Part shown: in pieces, positions 1 to 9,614 of the stretch | How positions within the stretch are numbered: the first letter of the stretch is position 1 | Layout of the letters: each line of letters begins with the position of its first letter | Assembly: GCF_031020795.1 (NCBI RefSeq) | Contig: NZ_JAVHJP010000001.1 | Span: 248,001 to 312,000 of the forward strand | DNA: 64,000 bases | Reading direction: 5' to 3' | DNA from: Hydrogenophaga pseudoflava | GTDB lineage: Bacteria > Pseudomonadota > Gammaproteobacteria > Burkholderiales > Burkholderiaceae_C | Position numbers and translations under genes: made by a program | Notes under the pieces: generated by a model | What the model was told of the DNA's origin: nothing | Databases searched by the model: none | Seen by the model: only the letters and a program-made list of their open reading frames with translations

Positions 1-264
1 CAGATCTGCGCGGCGCTGGACATCCTGCCGCCCAACCTCGTGGGCATGATCAAAAGCCTGGACAAGCGCGGCCTGATCGAGCGCCGCCCGCACCCGACCG
101 ACCGCCGCGCCCAGGGCCTGCACCTCTCGCCCGCCGGCCGCAAGCTGCAGAAGGACGCCCAGGCCACGGCAACGAAGCTGGAACGGGACGTGGCCAGCCG
201 CCTGTCGGCCCAGGAGCTGACCACGCTCAAGGACCTTCTGCGCAAGGTGTACCAAGGCCATTGA
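1..264 (+). CDS. MarR-family transcriptional regulator, C-terminal part
   Basis: The reading frame is open from the first base of the window, so the gene begins upstream. The visible 87 residues are the second half of a MarR winged helix: the recognition-helix region ends in NLVGMIKSLDKRGLI, then comes the basic wing (RRPHPTDRRAQ) and LSPAGRK, which are typical of the family, then the C-terminal dimerisation helix. MarR proteins are dimeric DNA-binding repressors that usually respond to small aromatic ligands. The target cannot be told because the upstream neighbour is missing. A family A repeat starts inside the stop codon. Confidence 0.85.
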   Translation, partial: QICAALDILPPNLVGMIKSLDKRGLIERRPHPTDRRAQGLHLSPAGRKLQKDAQATATKLERDVASRLSAQELTTLKDLLRKVYQGH

Positions 265-340
265 TCCGGCGCCGGGCCGCCCCAAGCCGGATCAGCCCCC
301 TTGGGGGGCAGCGACCCGCGCAGCGGTGGAGCGTGGGGGC
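263..340 (-). repeat. Family A 78-bp palindromic repeat, copy 1
   Basis: This 78-bp element is identical base for base, in inverted orientation, to the copy at 20455-20532, and is clearly related to 27812-27889. It has an outer hairpin (GATCCGGC pairing with GCCGGATC around a GC-rich loop), then a CCCCCTTGGGGG palindrome, then a GC-rich tail ending GTGGGGGC. The layout resembles REP-type intergenic elements. It starts within the TGA of the MarR gene. No transposase is near. The rest of the gap to base 472 holds a TATAGT hexamer at 424-429 that could be a -10 box for the next gene. Confidence 0.85.
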
Positions 341-472
341 CCCATCCCGCAATCCGGGTAAATCCCGACCGTGCTTTCCCGGTGGGGCTGGCTTTCCAGC
401 TAGCGAACTGGTAGCGCCCGCCGTATAGTGGTTTCAAGCCTCGACGCAGAAGGCTGGTCCAGGAGACAAACC

Positions 473-820
473 ATGAGTGCCAAAGACCATGCGGCGGTCA
501 TTCAGCTGTTCGACCTGCTCGAGTCGCGCTATGCGATGCGTGTGATCTGGGCCTTGAGCGACGGGCACCCCCAGACCTTCCGCCTGCTTCAGGACAGCAT
601 CGGCGGCGTCACCCCCAACACGCTCAACACGCGCCTGAAGGAACTGCGCGCCGCCCGGCTGGTGGACCACACCGGCGACGGCTACCGCCTCACCCACCAG
701 GGTGCCGACCTGGCGCGCCGCATGGTCGATGTGCAGCAGTTCGCCGGACGCTGGGCCCAGCAGCAGGCCCGGGCGGCGATGGCGGTCTCCGCCGCCGCAC
801 AGCCCTCCCACGCGCCCTGA
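473..820 (+). CDS. HxlR-family winged-helix transcriptional regulator
   Basis: This 115-residue protein has the HxlR-type winged helix: a helix around LLESRYAMRVIWAL, then FRLLQDSIGGVTPNTLNTRLKEL as the helix-turn-helix, then a wing ending in YRLTHQGADL. HxlR proteins are small dimeric regulators, often of formaldehyde, quinone or redox responses. The ATG at 473 was chosen over in-frame upstream starts because AGGAGA lies 6 bases before it and the family domain starts right after. The gene converges on the FAH-family hydrolase gene with only 7 bases between stop codons, so the two need not be functionally linked. Unlike many HxlR proteins, no conserved N-terminal cysteine is present. Confidence 0.75.
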   Translation: MSAKDHAAVIQLFDLLESRYAMRVIWALSDGHPQTFRLLQDSIGGVTPNTLNTRLKELRAARLVDHTGDGYRLTHQGADLARRMVDVQQFAGRWAQQQARAAMAVSAAAQPSHAP

Positions 821-827
821 CACCGCC

Positions 828-1673
828 TCAGGGGGTTTGCACCACCCGCTGCTGCTGCCGGCCCAGCCCCCGCCCACCGAGCGTCACCACGTCGCCCGCC
901 TGCAGGAACAGCGGCGGCTTCTGGCCCATGCCCACGCCCGGCGGCGTGCCGGTGGGAATCACGTCGCCGGGTTGCAGCGCCATGAAGCGGCTGAGGTAAC
1001 TCACGATCTGCGCCACACCGAAGATCATGGTGCGGGTGTTGCCACTCTGGCGGCGCACGCCGTTCACCTCCAGCCACAGGTCCACGTCCTGCGGGTCGCC
1101 CAGCTCGTCGGGCGTCACCAGCCAGGGGCCGATGGGGCAGTGCGTGGGGTAGCTCTTGCCCTTTGTCCACTGGCCTTCGTATTCGATCTGGTAGGCGCGT
1201 TCGGACACATCGTTGACCAGGCAGAAACCGGCCACGTGCTGCAAGGCGTCCGCTTCGCTGACATGAAACGCCCGCTCACCGATGACGATGCCCAGTTCCA
1301 CCTCCCAGTCCAGCTTCTGCGAGCCGGGGGCCAGCCACACGTCGTCGTCCGGGCCACTGATGGCGCCGTTGTGCTTGTTGAAGACGATGGGCTGGCCCGG
1401 CGCCTTCATGCCGGCCTCGGCCGCGTGATCGGAATAGTTCAGGCCGATGCAGACCACGTTGCCCACGCCCCCGACACAGGCGCCCAGGCGCGTGCCGGCC
1501 GGCACCTCGGGCAGGCGGGCCGGGTCGAGCGCCCGCAGCCGGGCCATAGAATCACGCCCGAGCACGGTGCCGGCGATGTCCGCCACCACGCCCGAAAGGT
1601 CGCGCAGCCCGCCGTTGGCATCGATCAGACCGGGTTTCTCGGCACCCAGCGGGCCGTGGCGAAAGAGTTTCAT
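828..1673 (-). CDS. Fumarylacetoacetate hydrolase (FAH) family protein
   Basis: The 281-residue product has the FAH fold: an N-terminal region of about 70 residues, then the catalytic core starting at VVCIGLNYSDHAAEAG. Family hallmarks are VFNKHNGAISGPDD, the acidic metal ligands in DWEVELGIVIG, the NDVSER segment, and DVIPTGTPPGVG near the C-terminus. Enzymes of this family cleave C-C bonds in 2,4-diketo acids or act as ureidoglycolate lyases or acylpyruvases with Mg or Mn. The closest group from memory is the ureidoglycolate lyase / diketo-deoxyfuconate hydrolase branch, but the substrate cannot be assigned. It stands alone on the minus strand, divergent from grpE. Confidence 0.85.
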   Translation of the reverse strand: MKLFRHGPLGAEKPGLIDANGGLRDLSGVVADIAGTVLGRDSMARLRALDPARLPEVPAGTRLGACVGGVGNVVCIGLNYSDHAAEAGMKAPGQPIVFNKHNGAISGPDDDVWLAPGSQKLDWEVELGIVIGERAFHVSEADALQHVAGFCLVNDVSERAYQIEYEGQWTKGKSYPTHCPIGPWLVTPDELGDPQDVDLWLEVNGVRRQSGNTRTMIFGVAQIVSYLSRFMALQPGDVIPTGTPPGVGMGQKPPLFLQAGDVVTLGGRGLGRQQQRVVQTP

Positions 1674-1736
1674 GACGGGCTTCCGTGCAAAAAAGCCCCG
1701 ATTCTCACCGCCACCGCGTGTTTTTGGCTGTCACCC

Positions 1737-1764
1737 CTTGAACCGATCGGCCGCGTCCCAAACT
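1737..1764 (+). promoter_or_regulatory. Candidate sigma-32 heat-shock promoter before grpE
   Basis: CTTGAAC at 1737-1743, a 13-base spacer, then CCCAAACT at 1757-1764 resembles the RpoH consensus (CTTGAAA, 11-16 bases, CCCCATNT). It lies about 45 bases upstream of the grpE ATG, where a chaperone promoter is expected. The -10 match is imperfect, so this is an inference. Confidence 0.45.
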
Positions 1765-1809
1765 ACCGCGCACGGCGTTTTACGCCCTTGATTTATTTGA
1801 ACTTTTGAC

Positions 1810-2367
1810 ATGACCCAAGCCCAGAACCCCGCCGAACAAGCCGCCCAGGCCCCGCAGAGCCCTGAAGAAGCCCTGGCCGCCGCCGCAGCGACCGAAGCCG
1901 ATGCGCTGGCCGCCCTGACCAACGAGGTCGCCGAGCTCAAGGCCAAGAACGCCGAACTCGCCGAGCAGTTCCTGCGCGCCAAGGCCGAGGCCCAGAACAC
2001 CATGCGCCGAGCCGAAGAGGAAATGGCCAAGGCTCGCAAATTCGCGGTGGAGAGTTTTGCCGAAGGCCTGCTGCCGGTGCTCGACAGCTTCGAGGCCGGC
2101 CTGGCCATCCAGGAAGCGACCCTGGAACAGCTGCGCGAGGGCTCGGAGGCCACGCTCAAGCAGCTGCGCAGCGCCCTGGAGCGCAACAAGGTGGTGGCGA
2201 TTGCGCCCGAGGTCGGCGCCAGGTTCGACCCCGCCCAGCACCAGGCCATCAGCCTGGTGCCGGCCGACCAGCCCACCAACACCGTGGTGACCGTGCTGCA
2301 GAAGGGCTACCTGATCGCCGAGCGCGTGCTGCGCCCGGCCCTGGTGACCGTGGCAGCGCCCAAGTAA
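1810..2367 (+). CDS. grpE: Nucleotide exchange factor GrpE
   Basis: GrpE releases ADP from DnaK and so resets the Hsp70 cycle in the cytoplasm. The 185-residue product has the standard layout: an acidic, alanine-rich N-terminus, a long coiled coil (about residues 35-90, through [22 protein letters not shown] and the [13 protein letters not shown] segment), and a C-terminal beta wing that includes [13 protein letters not shown] and the closing [16 protein letters not shown]. Length and order match betaproteobacterial GrpE. It is followed after 116 bases by dnaK and then dnaJ, the usual chaperone cluster. Confidence 0.97.
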   Translation: MTQAQNPAEQAAQAPQSPEEALAAAAATEADALAALTNEVAELKAKNAELAEQFLRAKAEAQNTMRRAEEEMAKARKFAVESFAEGLLPVLDSFEAGLAIQEATLEQLREGSEATLKQLRSALERNKVVAIAPEVGARFDPAQHQAISLVPADQPTNTVVTVLQKGYLIAERVLRPALVTVAAPK

Positions 2368-2391
2368 GGACACAAAACGTGGCCGGCCGGG

Positions 2392-2419
2392 CTTGAAATT
2401 TTCACCGGTTATCCACACC
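2392..2419 (+). promoter_or_regulatory. Candidate sigma-32 promoter before dnaK
   Basis: A perfect RpoH -35 box, CTTGAAA, sits at 2392-2398 in the 116-base grpE-dnaK gap. At the right distance is TCCACACC (2412-2419), only a partial match to the -10 consensus CCCCATNT. It could give dnaK transcription independent of grpE. No CIRCE element was found. Confidence 0.4.
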
Positions 2420-2483
2420 TCCTCCACAACGGGTCCACACCCACCCCACACACTTATTCAAACTTTCGAAAACGGAGCAGAAC

Positions 2484-4430
<1,947 letters not shown>

Positions 4431-4516
4431 TCGGCCGCCCCGCCGATTGACCGTTACCGCCGCGTCGGGGCAACCTGGCGCGGCGTTTGTGCTCAACAGA
4501 ACCCCGATTGACCACC

Positions 4517-5653
4517 ATGGCCAAACGCGACTTTTACGAAGTGCTGGGCGTGCCCAAGAACGCTTCGGACGACGAGATCAAGAAGGCGTATCGCAAGCTG
4601 GCGATGAAGTACCACCCGGACCGCAACCAGGGTGACGCCGCCAAGGGCGCCGAAGAGAAGTTCAAGGAGGCCAAAGAGGCTTACGAGATGCTGTCGGACC
4701 CGCAGAAGAAGGCGGCCTACGACCAGTATGGGCACGCGGGTGTGGACCCCAACATGCGCGGCCCGGGCGGCCCCGGCGCGGAGGGTTTTGCCGGTTTCGG
4801 CGAGGCCTTCGGCGACATCTTCGGCGACATCTTCGGCGGCTCGCGCCGTGGCGGTGGTGGCCGGCAGGTCTACCGCGGCGCCGACCTGTCCTACGCCATG
4901 GAGATCACGCTGGAAGAAGCGGCCACCGGCAAGGAGACGCAGATCCGCATCCCCAGCTGGGACGACTGCGAAACCTGCAAGGGCACCGGCGCCAAGCCGG
5001 GCACCAGCGTCAAGACCTGCACCACCTGCCACGGACAGGGCGTGGTGCAGATGCGCCAGGGCTTCTTCAGCGTGCAGCAGACCTGCCCGCACTGCCACGG
5101 CAGCGGCAAGATCATTCCGGAGCCCTGCACCACCTGCAACGGCCAGGGCAAGATCAAGAAGCAGAAGACGCTGGAGATCAAGATTCCCGCGGGCATCGAC
5201 GACGGCCAGCGCATCCGCTCCAGCGGCAACGGCGAACCCGGCCAGAACGGCGGCCCGGCCGGCGACCTCTACATCGAGATCCGGCTGCGCAAGCACGACA
5301 TCTTCGAACGCGAGGGCGACGACCTGCACTGCCAGGTGCCGGTGAGCATGACCACCGCTGCGCTCGGCGGCGAGATCGACGTGCCCACGCTGCAGGGCAA
5401 GGCCACCATCGACCTGCCCGAAGGCACGCAGAGCGGCAAGACCTTCCGCCTGCGCGGCAAGGGCGTCAAGGGCGTGCGCAGCAGCTACCCGGGCGACCTG
5501 TACTGCCACGTGGCGGTGGAGACGCCGGTCAAACTCACCGAACACCAGCGCAAGCTGCTCAAGGAACTCGACGAGTCGTTCAAGAAGGGCGGCCACAAGC
5601 ACAGCCCGAACGACAAGGGCTGGTTCGAGAAAGCGAAGAGCTTTTTCAGCTGA
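4517..5653 (+). CDS. dnaJ: Chaperone protein DnaJ (Hsp40)
   Basis: DnaJ delivers substrates to DnaK and stimulates its ATPase. The 378-residue product has a J domain with the essential HPD at residues 33-35, a Gly/Phe-rich linker, four zinc-finger repeats ([32 protein letters not shown]), and a C-terminal substrate domain ending in AKSFFS. The ATG at 4517 was chosen because the J domain starts there ([11 protein letters not shown]). No terminator is visible in the 110 bases after its stop. A decayed copy of its last 60 or so bases, followed by a strong terminator, lies 2.7 kb downstream, beyond the GH74 gene. Confidence 0.99.
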   Translation: MAKRDFYEVLGVPKNASDDEIKKAYRKLAMKYHPDRNQGDAAKGAEEKFKEAKEAYEMLSDPQKKAAYDQYGHAGVDPNMRGPGGPGAEGFAGFGEAFGDIFGDIFGGSRRGGGGRQVYRGADLSYAMEITLEEAATGKETQIRIPSWDDCETCKGTGAKPGTSVKTCTTCHGQGVVQMRQGFFSVQQTCPHCHGSGKIIPEPCTTCNGQGKIKKQKTLEIKIPAGIDDGQRIRSSGNGEPGQNGGPAGDLYIEIRLRKHDIFEREGDDLHCQVPVSMTTAALGGEIDVPTLQGKATIDLPEGTQSGKTFRLRGKGVKGVRSSYPGDLYCHVAVETPVKLTEHQRKLLKELDESFKKGGHKHSPNDKGWFEKAKSFFS

Positions 5654-5706
5654 TTCGCGCCGGGGGGGCGGAAACGGGGAGGGGGAGGAAGGCATCAGGC
5701 GACTAC

Positions 5707-5749
5707 CGGGGTCGATTTGGTCGACGAAAATACTTCGTTCGATCCCCCG
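5707..5749 (+). promoter_or_regulatory. Long imperfect stem-loop upstream of the GH74 gene
   Basis: CGGGGTCGA at 5707-5715 can pair with TCGA-T-CCCCCG at 5739-5749 (one bulged base). An inner hairpin pairs ACGAA (5724-5728) with TTCGT (5734-5738) around AATAC. It lies 15 bases before the GH74 start, in the short gap after dnaJ. It could be an operator, a 5' leader structure or a junction remnant of the proposed insertion; the sequence does not decide. Confidence 0.4.
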
Positions 5750-5763
5750 ATAGAAAGACACCC

Positions 5764-8331
5764 GTGAACCAGTGTCAGAGATTCCCGCTTGCCCTCCTCA
5801 AACACAAGCCCACCCTGGCGCGCGGGCGCTTCTGGAAGGTGCCTCGCCTCTGGTTCACAGGCCTTGTGCTGGCGCAGCTCGTGGCCTGTGGAGGCGGAAC
5901 ATCGGCCTCGGCGCCGACCAACCGTTCGGCGCCGCCTCTCGGAGAAGTGGTGGCGACCGCTGAGGACAACGGATCGACAGCCCACTGGAATATGGTCCAC
6001 AGGACCAGCGGATCCAAAGCGCCTCCGGCACACAGCCCGCAATGGCTTCAACTGACGAGGCGTTGGACGACCGTCAAAATGGGCGGTGGTGGTTATGTGC
6101 CCGGCATCATCTACCACCCCACCGTGCCCAACCTACGCTACGCCCGCACCGACGTGATGGGTGTGTACCGATGGGACCATGCCAAATCGATCTGGACTGC
6201 GCTGACCGATCACTTTGGCCGGCCCGACGGAGGGCACCAGGGTGCGGAAAGCATGGCCGTCGATCCGACCGACCCGAACCGCGTCTACATGACCACCAGC
6301 ATGGCCGTGCAGTACGGGAATGGGCGCTTCTATTACTCGTCAGACCAGGGCCGCACATGGGACCACGTGACCCTGCCTTTTCCGGTTGGATCGAACAACC
6401 AGGGCCGTGCGATCGGTGAGCGGTTGATGGTTGACCCCAACCAGCCAACCACACTGTTCTACGCGTCACGCACAGCCGGCCTGTGGAAGAGCGCGGACCG
6501 CGGGTTGAACTGGAGCCAGGTCACGTCCTTGTCGTCGTTCGTGATGAACAACACCCAGCGGGACAGCGCCAACGGCGGCAGCCCGGTCGGCGTCGAGTTC
6601 GTGGTGTTTGACGTCACGGTTCCAACGTCCGGCTTCACGGCTTCGGGGAGCGCGACGCAGACGATCTACGTCGGTGTCGCGCCCGACTACAAGAACCTGG
6701 CCGGGCTCACCCACTACCTCTACAAGTCGACCAACGGCGGCACCAGCTGGACGGGCGTGCCGATTCCGGCGGCCGCCACCACCGCGCTCGGGGCCGACGT
6801 CTACATCCCACATTTGGCGCGCGCCGGGGACGGCGTGTTGTACATACCGTTTGCCTCCAGCTCCGGTCCCGGTAGCAGTGCGCCATCAATGCTCTACAAG
6901 TTCGACGGCACCACTTGGACCAAGCTGATCGCCTCGGGTGAAGGCCAGTACTACGGCGGCATTGGCGGGCTTTCGGTGCACGGCTCGGGCGCGTCGACCA
7001 AGGTCGTCTTCGGCGTCTCGGGCACCTGGGGCGACGAAGGCTGGATCCAGATCGCGATGCGTTCGTCCAATGGCGGCGCGACCTGGCAGGAATTCGGACG
7101 CTCCGGCGACACCGGCGGCAGCCTCAACTACCACGACGGCACCGGCTACTGGGGATGGGTCGACGACCTGGACATCGATCCGTTCAACCCGGACAACGTG
7201 TCGTACGTGCTTGGCGGCGGCATCATGTCCACCACCGAAGCCTTCTCGGCGGCGCTTCCGCGCTGGAAATACGATGTCGAGGGGATCGAGGAGATGGTCA
7301 ACCTCGCGATGGCCGCGCCACCACCAGGCGCTCCCTACGTGCTGGCCAGCGGGCACGGCGACACCGGCATGTTCGTGCACACCTCGCTGACTACGTCGCC
7401 GACCCGTTCACCGACGGCGCAGCTCAGCGGCAGCGGGGGCAACGGCACCGGCATCGACATGGCCTGGAACACGCCGTCCTTCATCGCCGCCGTCGGAACC
7501 TTCGGCACGTCCAAGGGGGTGTACAGCACGGACGCGGGTCTCACGTGGACGATCTTCCCGAGCGTGCCTCCTGTGGCGACCTCGACCGGTGACGAGTCCA
7601 AGGTTGCCGTCACCGCCAACGGCGCCAACATCATCTGGGCGATCAAGGGCGAAGTTCCGTACTACTCGACCAACCGGGGCGTCTCCTGGACGGCCACGAA
7701 CCTGCCGAAACCGGCTGTGGCCTATCACATCGCCGCTGATCGTAAGAACCCGCTCAAGGTCTACGCCTATGACCACGGCGGCAACTGGTGGTACCCATCC
7801 AACAGCGCCAGGTTCTATACCTCGACCGATGGCGGGCGCACCTTTGCATCGAGCGCACGCACCTGGGCGCCAAACGGAAACGGTGTCACCGGCCTGGCCG
7901 TGAATCCCTTCGTCGAAGGCGACGTCTGGCTGGCGGACGCGAACAACCTGTGGCGCTCGGTGGACTCAGGCATCACCTGGACGATGCTGACCGGCATGGC
8001 AACGGTGGGCGTGGAGTACACCAATGTGCATGGCGCCATCAAGGTCGCACTCGGAGCGCCTGCTCCGGGATCGGTGCATTCAGCCACGGTCTATCTCATT
8101 GGAACGATCAACGGCGTCGAAGCCGTTTATCAATCCGTCGACATGGGTGCCTCCTGGTCCCGAATCGTCGACGATCAACACCGCTATGGCGGTGTCAACG
8201 GAATCGCGGCTGACACCAGTGTCTTCGGACGTGTCTATCTCAGGGGTCGCGGAATCAACTACAACGCCAGTGGCCCGCAGCCAGCAGGCCGCTTCAGACG
8301 CCCCCATGACTTTGCGAACGGTGGGACATAG
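5764..8331 (+). CDS. Lipoprotein GH74-family xyloglucanase-like glycoside hydrolase
   Basis: The 855-residue product begins with a basic N-terminus, a hydrophobic stretch and a lipobox LVAC (Cys42), so it is predicted to be a secreted lipoprotein. The rest matches the GH74 tandem beta-propeller: TVKMGGGGYVPGIIYHPT, YARTDVMGVYRWD, then repeated Asp-box motifs such as SSDQGRTWDHV, SADRGLNWSQV and STNGGTSWTGV. The two positions expected for the catalytic acid and base are aspartates: Asp130 (in ARTD) and Asp565 (in GIDMAW). Their spacing of 435 fits known GH74 enzymes. The family cleaves xyloglucan or its oligosaccharides. The start is GTG. The wobble bases look less GC-biased than in neighbouring genes. 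It sits alone between dnaJ and a duplicated dnaJ tail. Confidence 0.85.
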   Translation: MNQCQRFPLALLKHKPTLARGRFWKVPRLWFTGLVLAQLVACGGGTSASAPTNRSAPPLGEVVATAEDNGSTAHWNMVHRTSGSKAPPAHSPQWLQLTRRWTTVKMGGGGYVPGIIYHPTVPNLRYARTDVMGVYRWDHAKSIWTALTDHFGRPDGGHQGAESMAVDPTDPNRVYMTTSMAVQYGNGRFYYSSDQGRTWDHVTLPFPVGSNNQGRAIGERLMVDPNQPTTLFYASRTAGLWKSADRGLNWSQVTSLSSFVMNNTQRDSANGGSPVGVEFVVFDVTVPTSGFTASGSATQTIYVGVAPDYKNLAGLTHYLYKSTNGGTSWTGVPIPAAATTALGADVYIPHLARAGDGVLYIPFASSSGPGSSAPSMLYKFDGTTWTKLIASGEGQYYGGIGGLSVHGSGASTKVVFGVSGTWGDEGWIQIAMRSSNGGATWQEFGRSGDTGGSLNYHDGTGYWGWVDDLDIDPFNPDNVSYVLGGGIMSTTEAFSAALPRWKYDVEGIEEMVNLAMAAPPPGAPYVLASGHGDTGMFVHTSLTTSPTRSPTAQLSGSGGNGTGIDMAWNTPSFIAAVGTFGTSKGVYSTDAGLTWTIFPSVPPVATSTGDESKVAVTANGANIIWAIKGEVPYYSTNRGVSWTATNLPKPAVAYHIAADRKNPLKVYAYDHGGNWWYPSNSARFYTSTDGGRTFASSARTWAPNGNGVTGLAVNPFVEGDVWLADANNLWRSVDSGITWTMLTGMATVGVEYTNVHGAIKVALGAPAPGSVHSATVYLIGTINGVEAVYQSVDMGASWSRIVDDQHRYGGVNGIAADTSVFGRVYLRGRGINYNASGPQPAGRFRRPHDFANGGT

Positions 8332-8342
8332 CTGGCCTTTAG

Positions 8343-8416
8343 GCACAAGCCCTGGCCGAACGAACGGGGGCCTTGAGAAAGTGAAGAGCTTTCTCACCTG
8401 ATGGCGACGGAGGGGT
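8343..8416 (+). repeat. Decayed duplicate of the dnaJ 3' end
   Basis: Bases 8375-8401 match the last 27 bases of dnaJ (5627-5653, stop codon included) at 24 of 27 positions. Weaker similarity runs both upstream (shared CACAAGC and CCGAACGA blocks) and some 15 bases past the stop. A net 2-base deletion and several substitutions break the dnaJ reading frame here. Together with the intact dnaJ end it forms a direct repeat flanking the GH74 gene. Confidence 0.8.
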
Positions 8417-8426
8417 TCAGACATGA

Positions 8427-8454
8427 AAAGGGCGACGGGTGACCGTCGCCCTTT
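8427..8454. terminator. Strong stem-loop terminator, probably the original dnaJ terminator
   Basis: A perfect 12-bp stem, AAAGGGCGACGG and CCGTCGCCCTTT around GTGA, is flanked by A and T tracts on both sides. It can serve the plus-strand GH74 gene and the minus-strand RDD gene. It lies 26 bases after the stop codon of the decayed dnaJ tail, while the intact dnaJ has no terminator of its own. Confidence 0.85.
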
Positions 8455-8473
8455 CTTCGAAAAAAGTTCCGAA

Positions 8474-9034
8474 TCACCGAGGTCCACGTCGAGGCGCACC
8501 ACCAAACTCCGCATCCACCTCGCTGTACATCGGGCCTGCCGGTGCCCGGTGGGGTTGTACCGGAGGAACGCTCACAACCAAGGTTTGGCTCCACAAGTCG
8601 GCCAAGCTTTGCCGGGACGGCAAACGGTACATCAGGAAGAGCTCCAGTGCAGGCCAAGCAGCCACGATCGAATAGGCCAACAAGAGATTGATGTCGTCGA
8701 CTGGGAAGGTCATCAGCAACTCACCGAGCGCCACATAAACCACCACCCGGAAAAACGAGCGGCCCAATGCCTGCAGCATGGATACGGATCCAAGTGATGT
8801 GGTGACGACACATATGCCCATCAGCCATCGTCCAGGACTTTGACCTTTCCACAGATAGAGAAAGGCTGCGTGGTAGAGCGCGTAAAGGATCAGAAATATT
8901 GGTTCCTCTGGCACCCCGAGCCAGTCGATCACATCCGCGAGTACAAAACCTGACAAAGCCAGCAGCAAGGCATCCGCCAGCGCAGCCAGGATCCGCCGAT
9001 GCGGTGCAGCGAGTTGAGCCTGATGGTTCGCCAT
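8474..9034 (-). CDS. RDD-family integral membrane protein
   Basis: The 186-residue protein has three or four membrane helices and the RDD pattern: arginines 13-14 and Asp21 in the first helix region (PHRRILAALADALLLAL), KGQSPGRWLMGI in the middle, and a conserved Asp146 in LADLW near the end. RDD proteins are poorly understood membrane proteins, some linked to ion transport. The start was placed at MANHQAQ because the domain begins there and the upstream in-frame extension is low-complexity glycine. It follows the flavodoxin-fold gene by 8 bases and may be co-transcribed with it. Confidence 0.7.
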   Translation of the reverse strand: MANHQAQLAAPHRRILAALADALLLALSGFVLADVIDWLGVPEEPIFLILYALYHAAFLYLWKGQSPGRWLMGICVVTTSLGSVSMLQALGRSFFRVVVYVALGELLMTFPVDDINLLLAYSIVAAWPALELFLMYRLPSRQSLADLWSQTLVVSVPPVQPHRAPAGPMYSEVDAEFGGAPRRGPR

Positions 9035-9042
9035 AGAGCGGT

Positions 9043-9600
9043 TCAGCTCAAAAAACCTCGAGCCATCTCCACCGCCCCCACGTCCTCCTTCACCGCCTCC
9101 GGCGGCCCACCCTTGCCCCACAACACCCCGGCCAGCGGCATGTCCAGGAACCTGGCGCACATCGCGGTCGAGTCGATCATGGGCTGGGCCTTGGCCCGAT
9201 CGCCGTTGGTGGTGACCAGCCACAGGCGCTTGGCGCTCATCTGCGCTTTGAACTCCAGCCCCGGCACACGCAGCCAGGCGCTCCAGTGGTCCAGGTAGGC
9301 CTTGAGCGTGCTGGGGAAGCTGAACCAGTAGACCGGCGCGACGAGGACGAGGTCAGTGCAGGCCAGGGTCTGGTCCAGCAACTGGCGCATCACAGAGCCC
9401 TCGTCCGGCATGGGGTAGCTGCCCACGGTGTGGCGCTGGTCGACAAACTCTGGGATGCCTGCGCGGGCGAGGTACACCCAGGTCTGGGTCGTGTCGGCGG
9501 GCAGGCTGGCCGCAGCCTGCCGGGCCAACCATTCGGTGTTGCCGACATGGCCGGGTTCGCGGGTGGAGGCGACGAGGAAGAGAACATGGCGTGTGGTCAT
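9043..9600 (-). CDS. NAD(P)H-dependent FMN reductase / flavodoxin-fold oxidoreductase
   Basis: The 185-residue product has a flavodoxin-like fold: a beta strand and phosphate-binding segment at the N-terminus (LFLVASTREPGHVGNTEWLAR), then DLVLVAPVYWFSFPSTLKAYLDHW, the typical flavin-contacting stretch of NAD(P)H dehydrogenase (quinone) and FMN reductase relatives. Such enzymes reduce quinones, azo dyes or flavin in the cytoplasm. It is divergent from the DauA-like gene with only 14 bases between start codons, so the promoters must overlap. The exact substrate is unknown. Confidence 0.8.
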   Translation of the reverse strand: MTTRHVLFLVASTREPGHVGNTEWLARQAAASLPADTTQTWVYLARAGIPEFVDQRHTVGSYPMPDEGSVMRQLLDQTLACTDLVLVAPVYWFSFPSTLKAYLDHWSAWLRVPGLEFKAQMSAKRLWLVTTNGDRAKAQPMIDSTAMCARFLDMPLAGVLWGKGGPPEAVKEDVGAVEMARGFLS

Positions 9601-9614
9601 GTCAATATCCTGCC

